DNA of 64,000 nucleotides from Sthenelais limicola (lineage: Eukaryota; Annelida; Polychaeta; Phyllodocida; Sigalionidae): assembly GCA_942159475.1 (NCBI GenBank), contig OW804096.1, positions 40,547,744 to 40,611,743 of the forward strand. The letters are read 5' to 3'. The notes under the pieces are model-generated. The model worked only from the letters and a program-made list of their open reading frames with translations, ran no database searches and was not told where the DNA came from. This document shows positions 34,618 to 46,421 of the stretch, one piece after another. Positions within the stretch are counted from its first letter, which is position 1. Every line of letters begins with the position of its first letter. A program made the position numbers and the translations under genes.

Positions 34618-37600
34618 TGTATTACTAAGAGGGCGTTGCACGCCATAAGAAGTATAACCATCAGTGCCAATTCTCAGGCAACAGGTTAGCGCATAATGCT
34701 GACTATAACAAAAAAGACCAACAGGTTATTTTACATAAGAGACATTACCTGTTGAAGGGCAAGTCGCCCGAACGCTGGTAAATAAAAGATAATCAACACC
34801 ACTACTTTTATTCATAATCCTGGTGAATCTACTTTGACTCCTCCTGCCTCACCGATATACAGCAATCTCACCCTCAGATTATTTAACAGTCTTGCAAAAG
34901 AATGAAAATCATGAATGACAAGTATTGGGACACTGAGGAAAAAATGAAGAAATCGAGTAGATGTACCCGACTAATGGAATTAATAAATGTTTTCAAATCA
35001 ATCTCTCTCAGCGGTAAAAAGGCGACAAATGAGCCAAGGGTTCCGTCTAAAATCAGAGCAGAGCAATTAATGCTCTACTGCAAATTCAGAATTATGTATG
35101 TATACATACATACACCATATGTAATTTGTACATGATGACTCAACTACAATTAATAAAATGAGAGCTAAGTGAGTCTTGGTAATGAATGGTCAGTAAGACT
35201 GTCGGAGGTTTAGAAAAATGTCCCCCTCGTCTATCAGACAGACAGTGCAAGACTTGCAATTTGCCTCTCCTGTGAATCATGGCAACAACGCTCTATATAA
35301 ACAATCATAAGGACTGCAAAATAAAATCTCTTTCTCTTCTATGCCAACTTCGTAGAGTGAAACCATACGAGTAAGAGCAGCAGATGGACTATTAAATAGC
35401 AGTAGAAGACGAATGTACTGAGAAACATGAAGGAAACCATAAAGAGCTTTCTGGTGGTATAATGACTAAGATTTTCTGGCCAGAGCAAGAGTTTGTTCAC
35501 AGGCCTTTCATTCAAGGAAGCCGAAGGTCTGCTTCGGAATGATATATGTGTCATGGTCCCGAGCTCATGTTATCAATCAAACAACTGGATCAAGTTCTAA
35601 AGCATTCTGGTCAAGGACAAATTTGCCAAAATGAACCCCTATCTTTCTGGCACAAAACGCACTCAACTCACAGGGATAGCACAATGCTTAATCATAGGCC
35701 CTCTTCTTTTCTAATGCCCTGACCCATATAGAAGAATTAAATTAATAAATTAATAAATTTGCTAGAGCTATTGACATCAAAGGTTGCGAGTCGCTAATAT
35801 CAATTTTAGCATTTTTCATATAGCATGTAATGATTTTACTGAATAAACGAATTTTAATCTAAACACTTATCGGTCCTGGCGCTCTCCATCCTTTGCGATT
35901 AACTTATGCCTCGATGAAATGCTGTGCCTACGAGAATCTCGCTATATATACATGTTTTATATATATATATTCATGCCCTAATTTATTGCCTATATGTCAC
36001 GTCTTTCAGGAGTGTTTGCAGACCAAGAGAATGATAGCTCATGGTATTATTGGTATGCATTGGATAATGCTTAGTCTGCCTTTACTGGCATGACACTCAA
36101 TACATTACACTCCATAGTACCAGAGTATATATAAGTTATTCAGCTCTGTCCCGGCAAATACTTTGATGTATAGCCAGCATATAACCTGATGTGGGTTCTT
36201 TTCTTTTATCCAATGAAGCATGGATGCGGAGTGGGAAACAATGAACAACGAGAAGGAAATGTGTGATTACTCACTTCATCAATATTCATCGACGCTATAA
36301 AGCAAAGTCACTGCTATCTTTATTCTCTCTTGTGCATACGACTATCGTCACTCGACGAACATTTTATGCGTACATTACCAAGTTACCATAAGCATCATAT
36401 AAACGCAGAGCAGATAGTTCGATCACTCTAGAATTCTTATATTGCAGGGAGAAAAGCCACAACGAAGAAGGTGTGCTTTATTGTTAAGAATGACAATGAT
36501 TTGAACTTGGTCTTGTCGGGTTATATGAGTCGCCTACGCTGGTCTCATGTGGAATTGTATGGTCGATTGGTAGTATAAAAGGAAGAGTCTGGGAAACAGA
36601 GAAACAATGCGGCATAAAAGACCAAAGAGGACATGGACCTCTGCACATAATCCTGTTTTGTGGTACCTCCCCTGAGCAACTGCGAGGAGCCTTCGACCCA
36701 TAAAGGGGCATTGTATGCAATGCACTCACTTTTAGTTCTGTATAGGAATAGTACAAGTTGCAGACTTATAGCACGATGTGAAGGATGCAGAATATGTTGA
36801 ATTACAAAGATATCTGCTTGAATTCCAATGAGGACCAGACAAGATTCTGATATCATTGTGAATTTCTTATATACGATGTCTGAAAACATGGCCCTACTCT
36901 TGTTATAATAAGATTAGGAATACCAGATTACAATATATCTAGTATCTAGGGGGTCGCACTTTTGGGACCTATATTTCGCAGTAGGATATTACTTCCTAGA
37001 ATGGCAGAATCAAATTAATCAGGCTGAAATAAATAATCCCATAAACCATGGCAATGCATCATGCCCTTTCCACCCTGATCCCTTTTCCCTTGTTCATGAC
37101 CTGATCTGTTGTCCATAGAATACCCCCGAAGAGATTCATTTTATTTCCCATAGCATGGGATATATCTATTAAGGAGTCTGCGCTTTTATGAAGGAATGGA
37201 GGGTCAATTTCTTGGAAGCCTCGCCACCCCGGGGATAACAACTGTGGCCTCACTTCAAAGAGCTAAGGAATTGGTCAAGCTACAGTAAAAGCAAAGTGAC
37301 TGAAATGTTTGATGCCCGTATAATACGTGTATAACCAAGTCGATATATTTATATTACCAAGGGGCTTGCGTATTAGTGTAAAGCCAAATGAAAAGATAAA
37401 AAAGAGCAGTGTGTTAAAAACAACCATTCACCATATGGCGAAGTTAAAGTTCAGAATGTCTTCCCACTGTATATTAACTGTCAGACCCGGATGGAAGTAC
37501 TAATGAAGAAAATATGGCCCAGCATTTGCACATCATGTACATGATATCTATATGGCTTGTAAAAAAGTAAAACTTCTTAACAAGTTCTTCCTTTTATAGC

Positions 37601-39289
37601 GCCATGTCCTGGGTGGTATGCATAGTATGGAATGACCTCTCACGTAGGATCTATGACATTGTAACATCTCTACTGGTAGTTCCTGTCAGGAAGGTGGCGT
37701 TGAATCATAAAATCAACTTTCCTTGCATGCAACTATAACTCACGTTTCCCCCATTGATGCGTGCAGCGAATGCATGCAGACCCTTGCAAGGGCATTCTTG
37801 GGCACGGTGTTAAAATAAACGTCTCCAAGAAAAACACGATGAGGACGTTTTTGTTTCCTCTAACAAGAGCTGCATTACCAAACACAATGAATAATTTAAC
37901 AAAGAAATGTTGGCAATATCCTGATCCAGGCCATGCAAGGATGTGATCCTAATGTGTCCTGATTGTATGGGCCTTAAAATTTGATGTCAAAACCACTTTT
38001 CCTCTGGTCCTTCTCAGGACACTATTTTTGAGGCAAGAACATCTTAGCCTTGCCTAGATAAGTGCCTCCATTTAGCACCCCATTTCGATGGGCATTTGCA
38101 TGGTTTGAACACCTTCTGAGACATGACGTTGATTTTACTTCGTGTCAAGTCAAGGAAAGGCTAATAGCTTATCAATATTTCCAAGTAAGGTCATCATGCG
38201 AGGTCTTAAGAACCTTGGCACAGTCGTCCTTAAGTGCTCGACATTTATGGACAGCTGATACATACGCAAGGTTATGGCCAAGGCGCCACAGTGCAGTACT
38301 AGTAAAACAAGGTCCGTATTGCAGTTTCAATTTTCATTTCCTCTATTTATAAATGTGCCAGCGATTCCTTGTTCTGAACGCCCAGAAGTACTTGCACAAA
38401 AAGGGGGAAATTATTGGCTCACATTTTAATGCCTGACAATTTGCAGAAAGGATTGTATGAGTTGTTTGTATGCAATGACCGACAAACATTTCCTATAAAA
38501 TCCCAACCCCATATTGGACTTTACTAAAACACCTACATTCACCCCAAGGTCTCTCTTTAACCAGAAATTGAATACAGGATGGAAAATCGATGGACTTAGG
38601 TGTTGACCTCACGAAGTAAGCCCCTGCTGCATTCAATAAAATCATAAAATGGTCAGCCTGATGAGGAGGTTGCAATAGAACCATTTTCTCCTGACAGAGT
38701 TTCCAGCAAAGAACTCTATATTCTTTCCATACGTAGGAGTCGATCCAGCTCATCTCCCAAGCACCGACGCACGCTGCTTCTATTCACCCTCTAACCCCAT
38801 CATCCCCCTAACTCCCTAACCTTCCCATTCCATCAAGCCGACATTTCTTCACACTCCCCAGTCCTAGCAGCACTTTTAAGAGGAACCAGTCCATCACCCA
38901 AACAAACAGATCTCGCTGTGCCCGGTCAGAATTTGGTATCTCGCGGTTACAGCTCAATGCTCGCCCTCGGGATGCTTCAACCTCTCAGGTCTGGCTGGTA
39001 GAGATTCCACTCGAGACTAAATAGGGAAAAGGGCTGTCAGTAGTTACTGCAAGTACCTAGCGCCATTCTGACCTAGACGATCGGGGCTCCTCATAATACA
39101 TGATAATAGGGAGGTTCCGCAAGCAAACCTATCTCAATTATGTAACCGTATCCGTATCTTTTTTGTGAGTTACGTCACAATTTTATGTATAAAAAATAAA
39201 TTGTGAGATGAAGCATTTTGCTTGATGTTACGTTATGTTTTCCCCACCATGTTTTGCTGAACACCTTTCTTCCTTTTAACGTTCTACGA

Positions 39290-39345
39290 GAATAGCATGA
39301 ATTTGTAATTTGACCCAATAAAGTTTATTTAAAAAAAAACTTTTT
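39290..39345 (+). mobile_element. Probable retroposon 3' end with A tail
   Basis: GACCCAATAAAGTTTATTTA is followed by a run of nine A. A polyadenylation signal directly before an A run suggests a retroposed copy. Its 5' extent is not visible. Confidence 0.3.
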
Positions 39346-40077
39346 TCCTTTTAACGTAGGTTTGTATATCAGAGATACGTTTACGTTTACGTATAGGTTA
39401 GACTTGCTGAACCTCCCTAGTGCACCCTATAAGGCACACACTGTCCTTGTCGCAACAACGACCGCCTCCTCCTCATATTTTCCCTTCATCCATAACCACT
39501 TCTGTCTCTTGTTTCCATCTCTCTCATCCCCTGACCCACTCTTCCACATGTACAATATGTCACTCGCGTTTCCAATACATTTATCTGCTCTATATGCAAG
39601 AGATGGATGACATCGTTCCTAATGTTTACATTCCCTAGCCACATAAGTCTTCCTCCCCATCGGCCCAGGGCAAATGACATGCGTGATGCATATAATCCGA
39701 GAGGAAGAAATATGGTCACAGAATTTGCTTCCTCGGTCTGGTGACCATCTTTATTATCATGATTAACATGGAGATTTATGCTGGAAGTACTGCAGCCCCT
39801 TGCAAACGATGCACCATAAAGCATTTTCCGCACCGTATACACGGAGGAACAGGGACTCGTATTAACCCCTGCATAAAAGGTGGCCTCCACTGGGTGCATG
39901 TTGTGACACAAGAATGGAGTGTACTGCAATTGCTCCTGACATTTCAAATGATTAGCTACTTAGCCAATTCCATGTCTTCCATTGTTCTTGATATTTCTAA
40001 AGATCAGTCATTTAGTCGCATGTCTTGCTTTGTGCGTGAGATTTGTATAGATTACTTACCATTTGTACACCTTTTAA

Positions 40078-40294
40078 GGCCAAAGAAAATAGGTGTTTCC
40101 GATTTACCCCCTACATAGAAAAACCTTCCCCCACCTAAAAAAAATTGACCATGCCTGATCTTTTTGGAATCTTTTTGGAATCTTTTTTTTTTTTTTTTTT
40201 TTACAAAAAGCTAATAACAGCAGAAAGCCAGGTTACCGTCCCTACCTAGATTTCAGCCAGTTTTCTAAATCGGAAACATCTATTTTCTTGGGCC
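40078..40294. mobile_element. MITE family I, copy 2
   Basis: Inverted ends GGCCAAAGAAAATAGGTG and CATCTATTTTCTTGGGCC, continuing as TTTCCGATTTA and TAAATCGGAAA. CCTACCTAGATTTCAGC is the inverse of the inner segment of copy 1. The flanks are TAA (left) and TTA (right). The core is a long T run with two copies of CTTTTTGGAAT. Confidence 0.75.
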
Positions 40295-40372
40295 TTATTA
40301 AAGAAGTTCAGTTCGTAGTATAAGACCATATTGTCTTGACGCGCTCTGGATTAATGGTAATATAACACCCAT

Positions 40373-40912
40373 TCACATAGATATTTCACCATCGATATAG
40401 GTGAAGGGGCATCGGGCAACCCAGGCATTGTCCCGATCATAAAACAACACAACCTCGAGAGTAATTCCCACCCCCTTGCCACCCGTGGCTTTGAATAAGA
40501 CTTTAGAAAAGAGTCTTACTGGCGGAGGTGTATCAGCAGAAGAGAGGGAGGAAGGCAGATGAGGCCTCGCTTTGCCGTGACGAAAGATGGGAGAGCAAGA
40601 GAGGAGACAGCCTTTGTGCTTGGTATTGAGAAGGCTAGAGAATCCAGGAGACGTCGCCCTTTCTCCTAATCTATTGTTGCCAATATACGAAGGGTGTTCT
40701 GAGGCAGGAAGTGATAGGAAAGAAGGACAGCGCATCATTGAGAAACACAAGTCAGCCATGCAGGTTGGAAACCTCAAGAACCCAGCCAGCCATTCCCGAT
40801 TTAACGTATCGTAGGCAGAGTCCTCTTGCCGACCAATTATGTTCGAGTCTGCAGTAATGGGAGCTAGTAGAAGGCCTAACACGAACAAGTGTTTTCCTGA
40901 AGTTGTCAACAT
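40373..40912 (-). CDS. Unassigned 179-codon ORF with a signal-peptide-like start
   Basis: This is the longest open frame in the right half of the window without obvious repeat content. Its first 23 residues look like a secretion signal: a short basic start (MLTTSGKH), a hydrophobic core (LFVLGLLLAPIT) and a small-residue cleavage region (ADS). The remainder has scattered Cys and Ser/Pro-rich stretches and matches no family I know. It lies on the same strand as the nAChR exons, 6.4 kb upstream of the first one. It could therefore be a first exon of that gene, with the coding part ending at an internal donor; the possible donors are weak (GTTTCC, GTTAAA). It could also be an independent small secreted protein, or chance. 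No supporting promoter or acceptor was seen. Confidence 0.2.
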   Translation of the reverse strand: MLTTSGKHLFVLGLLLAPITADSNIIGRQEDSAYDTLNREWLAGFLRFPTCMADLCFSMMRCPSFLSLPASEHPSYIGNNRLGERATSPGFSSLLNTKHKGCLLSCSPIFRHGKARPHLPSSLSSADTPPPVRLFSKVLFKATGGKGVGITLEVVLFYDRDNAWVARCPFTYIDGEISM

Positions 40913-41140
40913 TTGTCAACCTTACGGGCTCGCCTTATCCAATTTTTGCCCAGAAGTTGCGTCTTTCCTATTCTATCAGGTTTATGGGTGAACTTCCCTA
41001 CACACAGTTAACCTTGATAAGTTATTTTAAATAGTGGTTGCGTATATTTTGGGAGACAGCAACCTCATGGTACTAGGACCTGAATTTCCTCTTTTCAAAC
41101 CGCAAGCAGATTAACATAACAAATATATATTGAATTGAAT

Positions 41141-41211
41141 AGGGGATTTGCATAACCGCCATTTTGTATCTCGATTCTCATGGAATTATGGGACTAATGA
41201 TATACATTATA
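41141..41211 (-). repeat. Interspersed repeat family E, end fragment
   Basis: AGGGGATTTGCATAACCGCC followed by ATTTTGTATCTCGATTCTCA is the reverse complement of the right end of family E. Only about 70 bp are recognisable. Confidence 0.5.
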
Positions 41212-41861
41212 AAATCTAAGAAAATTAACATGCCATGTTAAGCACGGACTATTTACCAATGCTCTAATGTATGTTTATGATCTATAATAATATATGTATT
41301 TATTCAGTTAATAACATTACATCAATAAGGTGTTTGGTAATATATCTATAATATATGTTGTAATGGCTATATTGACAACCTCTCACGTACTCGGGCATGT
41401 AAATGCACATATATATTCTTTATTCTGCATGCCGATGGCCAGCATTATATAGGCATCTATTGTCATTTACATGAATCTAATTTCTATATCTTCATCAATA
41501 TTCAATGCTACTAATGGGATTCGATCTGCCACATCTACACGGGCAATAAGCCGAGAGAAGAATGAGTCGGGTATTTTATAACACATTGCAATTATTGAAA
41601 AACACGGCCAATCATATGTTCCGTGCCAGCATGTGTAATGTAATTACACCATACACCAGCGTATTGCACCGTGCATTAGCAACCGAGCCAACGTATGAAA
41701 TCCAACAACATATATTTTTGAATCAGCCAGCGTTAGACCCTTGGGAAGCTTTTAGTATGTTAATGACCACCATACAACTCCTTTAAGCTACTGTCGGTCT
41801 ACTAATTGACAGAGTAAATCGCCTAACACGGCTGTGTGGTATCGTGAATTTTGGTTAATAG

Positions 41862-41905
41862 CCGCTATGATGAGAATAAAGTGTCTGTGACTGTGACAGC
41901 GACCA
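41862..41905 (+). mobile_element. Probable LINE 3' tail
   Basis: GATGAGAATAAAGTGTCTGT is followed by CTGTGA-like short repeats, which resembles the terminal repeat of CR1-like LINEs. The body is not identifiable. Confidence 0.3.
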
Positions 41906-42519
41906 AAACCTGTATGACTGGATATTTTCTACTGCGAATGAGATATTCCTCTGTCGGATTTTACACGGTATATTGATTGATCATTATCGGGAGAGCGATT
42001 TAATCCGCCCATTATATGAAAAGAGAGACGGTTCAATGTATCAGTTCCCGAGCGGTTGTATAATAGGAAAATGCTTCCAGAGGGCTGAATAGCATGTTTT
42101 AAGGTATCCATCAAACGCGAATATGACACTGTCCTGAAGGTGTATATTGATTTTCTCCCTAATCACCGGCATAATTGTCAGAAGGATTTGAGTATCACGC
42201 TTAGTATTCCACTGTTTACGACCTCATGGAAGATTAACACATATTATCCCGACCTCAGAATCCGACGTTGCCCTACGCCCGTCCTACGTAAATCATGTAT
42301 AATGGTCATTAACGGAACAGTCAAGGTAACAATCGATCAATGATTGCCTTAATCAAGTCTCATGTAGTCAAGATATTGTACTCTGTTGGCGCACTGTTTC
42401 TTGTAAGTAACTGTAAAGCATGTCTGAATGACCTTGGGTGTATTAATCTTTTATCGCATGGTGTCGGAAGGACGTCAAGCACCGTAGAGAGCCATACTCT
42501 TATACCCCTTGCACACTCC

Positions 42520-42850
42520 ACCTCAGAAAGCGGTTTGAAGCGCTTTCTAGAGGTCAGTTCTGTTCATACTAACGTACACCTCAAAGTCAAAGCACTTCCA
42601 AACCAAATCCGAAGCGAAGTAACTTTTAGAATCCACCTAGGGTATAGGTGAATTTTAGAAGTTGATTCGATTCGCTTCACTTTCCCAATGTTATTTCTGC
42701 TAGTGTGAACAGAACAGAAGCAAAGAGAATCGGTTTGCAAACGAGCCCATTGGTTGTAATTTAAATTGAAATATACAGCGTGCAGTGTGAACAGAAACAA
42801 ATTCTACAAAGTGCTTCGAAGCGCATTATGTGCTAATGTGAACGGAACCG
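42520..42850. mobile_element. Nested inverted-repeat element
   Basis: An inner palindrome pairs GAAGCGAAGTAACTTTTAGA with TTTTAGAAGTTGATTCG. Outside it GTTCTGTTCATACTAAC pairs with GCTAGTGTGAACAGAAC. A second copy of that terminus (GCTAATGTGAACGGAACCG) lies at 42830. GTGTGAACAGAA-like ends recall hAT-type MITEs, but no target duplication was found. Confidence 0.55.
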
Positions 42851-43158
42851 TTTTTACACTGTCTAAAATATAGAACTACGGCAACACACCATCAAAATAA
42901 GTGTAATTTGCCTTGGCTTTGTGCCACCCTCACTTTGGGTAGTTACATGGTTCAGTGCTGTAGCAGGAGCCTTCTGCTTAGGGTTGAGACAAGGATAGTA
43001 GTGGCTTCACTATTTATTGCTATTAGACTACTATTAGTATATGGAGCAGTTGTCCATACAGTTGTACAACAAACAATTTCGGCCTCTTTCCGGCCTGTAG
43101 CCACCCTGGCCTGCTCTTATAATATGACTTGCAGAATTAAGCCTTGCCTCCCCAACCA

Positions 43159-43228
43159 GCTATTGTGGCGTAATGGTTAGCATGTTGGCCCACAGAGCAG
43201 AGGGTTGCCAGCTCGAATCTCGGCCAGG
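43159..43228 (+). repeat. tRNA-like SINE head
   Basis: GTGGCGTAATGGTTAGCATG resembles an A box with D-arm, and GCCAGCTCGAATCTCGG a B box and T-arm. The 70-bp length fits a tRNA, but the arms do not pair well, so a tRNA-derived SINE is more likely than a tRNA gene. Confidence 0.5.
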
Positions 43229-43394
43229 TCTTTCAGCTTTTATTTGTTCATACTGTACTTGTAGTGTAGCACGATCTGAGCAACGCCTCCTGCATTACAC
43301 CTCCCCTGCCTTTGCCGCGGGGGGCTAAGGCGTTAGCGTTGCTGCAGCATGCTTTAAGGGATAAGTGTAGGCTCATGGCCAGGTGAACTACGCA

Positions 43395-43680
43395 ATTGAA
43401 ACATGTGCTGCCAGTCCAGCGCCATAGTTTAAATTACTAGGCTACTTGCGCAACGGGAACAGTGTATAAACCCAGTCTAGGCTCAAAGTTGAAAGAGTCC
43501 CTTCAAATTGAGGGAAAGCCTCTCGCCCAAAACAGCAAAATACCATTGTAATCCCATTAGAAAGCAAAACCCCATTAGGATGCCTACTCCTGGCCAAGCA
43601 ATGCTATTCGCGCAATAGGCGTCCAATCACTGACATATCATTCTTATCTGATCTGAGAGGTTCTGAGCCTAGACTGAACC
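43395..43680 (-). repeat. Interspersed repeat family F, copy 2
   Basis: Reverse-oriented partner of 7709-8000: AGAGTCCCTTCAAATTGAGG, GGGAAAGCCTCTCGCC, GGCGTCCAATCACTGA and CATTCTTATCTGATCTGAG are its landmarks. It begins about 170 bp after a tRNA-like sequence, so a composite SINE is possible. Confidence 0.7.
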
Positions 43681-44529
43681 AATTCTCAACGATTCGATTC
43701 GCTTTGGTTGGCTAGTATGAAAAGGACATTATATATGACGAGGAGCGATGCTCCAACGATTAGTGAGACGACGATTGCCCTGCAAGGATCGTAAGCTGTA
43801 ATCTCTATTCCCATGATTAAATTATCGCTTCACTACACCAATGATTTAGCGTTCCCAATAGGCGAAATAGAGAACCTTTCATCTCTCCTATGATATTGTG
43901 TATATAACTCACCCAAGCGCCAATTAACACCAAAGTCCCATCGGGGCTTTCGTTTGTGAGCTGTAGTGATATATCAGTTTTGTCAGTGGAAGGGCCTGCT
44001 AATTATTGTGGTAGGAATCTAATACTACCGATATTTAACAATGGTCTTCTTTGCCCTTGAGATAGATTTGGACCTTGGTATTTAAATACATTCTGTAGCT
44101 AGCAATTTATATAATTAGGGCAATGAACATGGATCTCTTTCTAAAATTCGCACTCCATAATGAAGATATAATTGTCAACTATGGGGATTACTGTAGCTGA
44201 TATGATGAGTATGCGTAGATGGCTACAATGGTATCATATCACAGACATACTTGAAGGGAGTAGTTAATTGTTTGAGGTTCTGTATAGAACGTCCTTGACG
44301 ATTGATAGGGAGGTTTCTTCCGAGGGCGTGTGTTCTACATCTTTCTCCTTCAACAACCGGTCACTTGAAGGAGAAAACTGCACAAGCAGAGGTTGTGAGA
44401 GCGAGTCAAGTGTTCTTAAATAAATATCAATTAGATATTATATTAGCGGCACGTGAGCAACCAACAGCGCGATGCGATGCTGTGACTATATGAGCTAGGG
44501 CGTACAATCACTAGTACATAGAGCTTCTG

Positions 44530-44901
44530 TATGTGAAGTGTTAGAGGAAAATGAGTCACAAGTCGCAAAAAATAGATTTTGAGATATCATCATATTTAAA
44601 AAGATGAGACCAAGCCGATTCCAATGATGGTAAACGTTAGGACATCTAATAAGTATTTCTATATTTTAAGTTTGAGATTTTTATTTTTGCAATATTTCTG
44701 GGTGGACAATTAATAGTAATCAAAATAACATGTATATATTTAATACACGGTCTTGAAATTTGGTTCATGTATGCATACAACTGAGAGCGCTAGACACCCG
44801 AAAAAGGAGAACGTTTCTATTTAGAGATCTTGTGAATAAAACACTATGAAAAATATCATTTTTGCGACTTGTGACTCATTTTCTTGTAACACATCACATA
44901 T
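44530..44901 (+). mobile_element. MITE family B, copy 4
   Basis: Left end GAGGAAAATGAGTCACAAGT; right end CGACTTGTGACTCATTTTCT then TGTAACACATCACATAT. Internal ATTTCTGGGTGGACAATTA is conserved. A small internal deletion makes it shorter than copy 1. Confidence 0.87.
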
Positions 44902-45370
44902 AAAACCAACAAATGATACATAAATTTGTGTAAAAAGAAAGAAAAGTCATGAAAAATCAAGAGAAAAGAGCATTGGAAGGATAGACCTAGGAGGGCGCAC
45001 CCAACTCCTGTGGGGGAAAGGCAGGGGGCCTGATAAGATGCCTCTAATCGTTCGCCGGGCGCCGGGGTCTCACTGGGAAATGTCTACGGAGTTGCTTGCG
45101 AGTTACTCCCATCAGAGAGAGCGAGAGCATATCAATGGGCCCCGATTTACCTGTCAGACCTAAGAGTTCCCTATCTAATTCAAGAGGCTAGCGCCGGGAA
45201 CAACCTTCCATTTATTCCCCATATGTTTCGCAGGGGTGAGTGGCTGTACAGACTTCATAATCGCTATTTCTCCGAGTGCACTGCTGCATCAACAGGTGCC
45301 TGATCAGTAGCAGCAAGGAGTGGCTCTAGAATTATGTGCCACCTGTCAGACACGCTGAAAAAAGATAAAT

Positions 45371-45671
45371 GGGTGGAATCGACAGACAATGTACCATTCG
45401 CCTTGACCAATCCTCTCCTATATTTGAGACAAAAATGTCAAATGTTAAATGTCAAAATGTAGTTTAACATAATCGAACCGATTTATCGTTTTTTAAAGAA
45501 TAGGAAGGTGAACCACGCTCCGTCTATCTACATAGTCAAACAGATTGTTGGAATCAACGCAATACCAAATATACTCAGATATACCAAGCAGTGGCAATTT
45601 TTCAGTTTAATTTAGCAGAATTTACTAAATGTTTAGATCTTCCAATTGTACATTTTCTGAAGGTCTGACCC
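45371..45671 (+). mobile_element. MITE family A, copy 6
   Basis: Starts GGGTGGAATCGACAGACAAT and ends TTTTCTGAAGGTCTGACCC. It is flanked by AAAT at 45367-45370 and 45672-45675, a perfect 4-bp target duplication. It is longer than most copies through a short insertion near 45500-45540. Confidence 0.85.
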
Positions 45672-45988
45672 AAATATGCCCTATGAGCGAAACAGGGAGT
45701 TAACTTGGGAGTTTTTCTTAAAGGAGCTAATAAAAAACGCTGATAGTGCCTCTGGTTTTAAAAATAACACAACGAATGAGTGAGTAAGTGCTCACTGTTC
45801 GCAGCCAGTAAACAATTGTTTCATCGCTTAGTTTATTTTTTAACAGAGGCTAAGTTACACTTGTTCTACTTTGGAAGGACGGTCCCCAGGTATTTCATTA
45901 TGTGTACATAAAGTTGTAGTAGCCGCGTTGAAGTTTATGCTGCCCTAGAGACCCGTACAAACAGTGCTAACTCAGGGAACAAGACCTA

Positions 45989-46421
45989 TATGGGATGTGT
46001 AACAGGAAAATGAGTCACATGGGATGTGTTAGTGGAAAATGAGTCACAAGTCGTAGAAAATGAATTTTGAGATATCATATTTGAAATGATACGATCAAGC
46101 CGATTCCAATGATAGTAAACAGTAGAACATCTAATAAGCATTTTATGTGTGATATTTTTATTTCTTAAAAAAAGGTTGCAATATTTCTGGATGGACTAAG
46201 TATACTAAGTAACTAAATATACTCCATACGAACACCTTCAAAACGCAAGGATATATTTAATACAATGTCCCGATATTTGGTACATAGATTCATATATGAC
46301 TAAAGGTGCTAAACCCCCCAAAGTCCAGAACATTTAAAAAAAGATATCTAGGGAATAAAACACTTTGAAAAATATCAATTTTGCAACTTGTGACTCGTTT
46401 TCCTGCAACACATCACATATG
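45989..46421 (+). mobile_element. MITE family B, copy 5, with duplicated left terminus
   Basis: The left terminus appears twice in tandem: GGGATGTGTAACAGG-AAAATGAGTCACAT, then GGGATGTGTTAGTGG-AAAATGAGTCACAAG, about 28 bp apart. The right end is CAACTTGTGACTCGTTTTCC then ACACATCACATATG. The duplication fits replication slippage or a second insertion at the end. Confidence 0.85.

Noticed and set aside
34752..34790. 26-nt segment between TTTATTTACCAG and GTAATG on the minus strand, a possible microexon
   Set aside because: The splice-like signals are good but the encoded peptide fits no receptor segment, and such pairs arise by chance in AT-rich DNA.
35339..35554. Minus-strand ORF with a hydrophobic stretch
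   Set aside because: Could be read as a signal or membrane segment, but the sequence is simple Phe/Leu/Val bias with no family match or splice context.
38690..38753. Minus-strand SWIDSYVW peptide resembling loop D
   Set aside because: Only the first few residues fit. The following Trp spacing, Tyr-Gly-Gly turn and loop A are absent, and there is no good acceptor before it.
43159..43228. Functional tRNA gene
   Set aside because: A- and B-box-like motifs are present, but the acceptor and anticodon arms do not pair properly. Called a SINE head instead.
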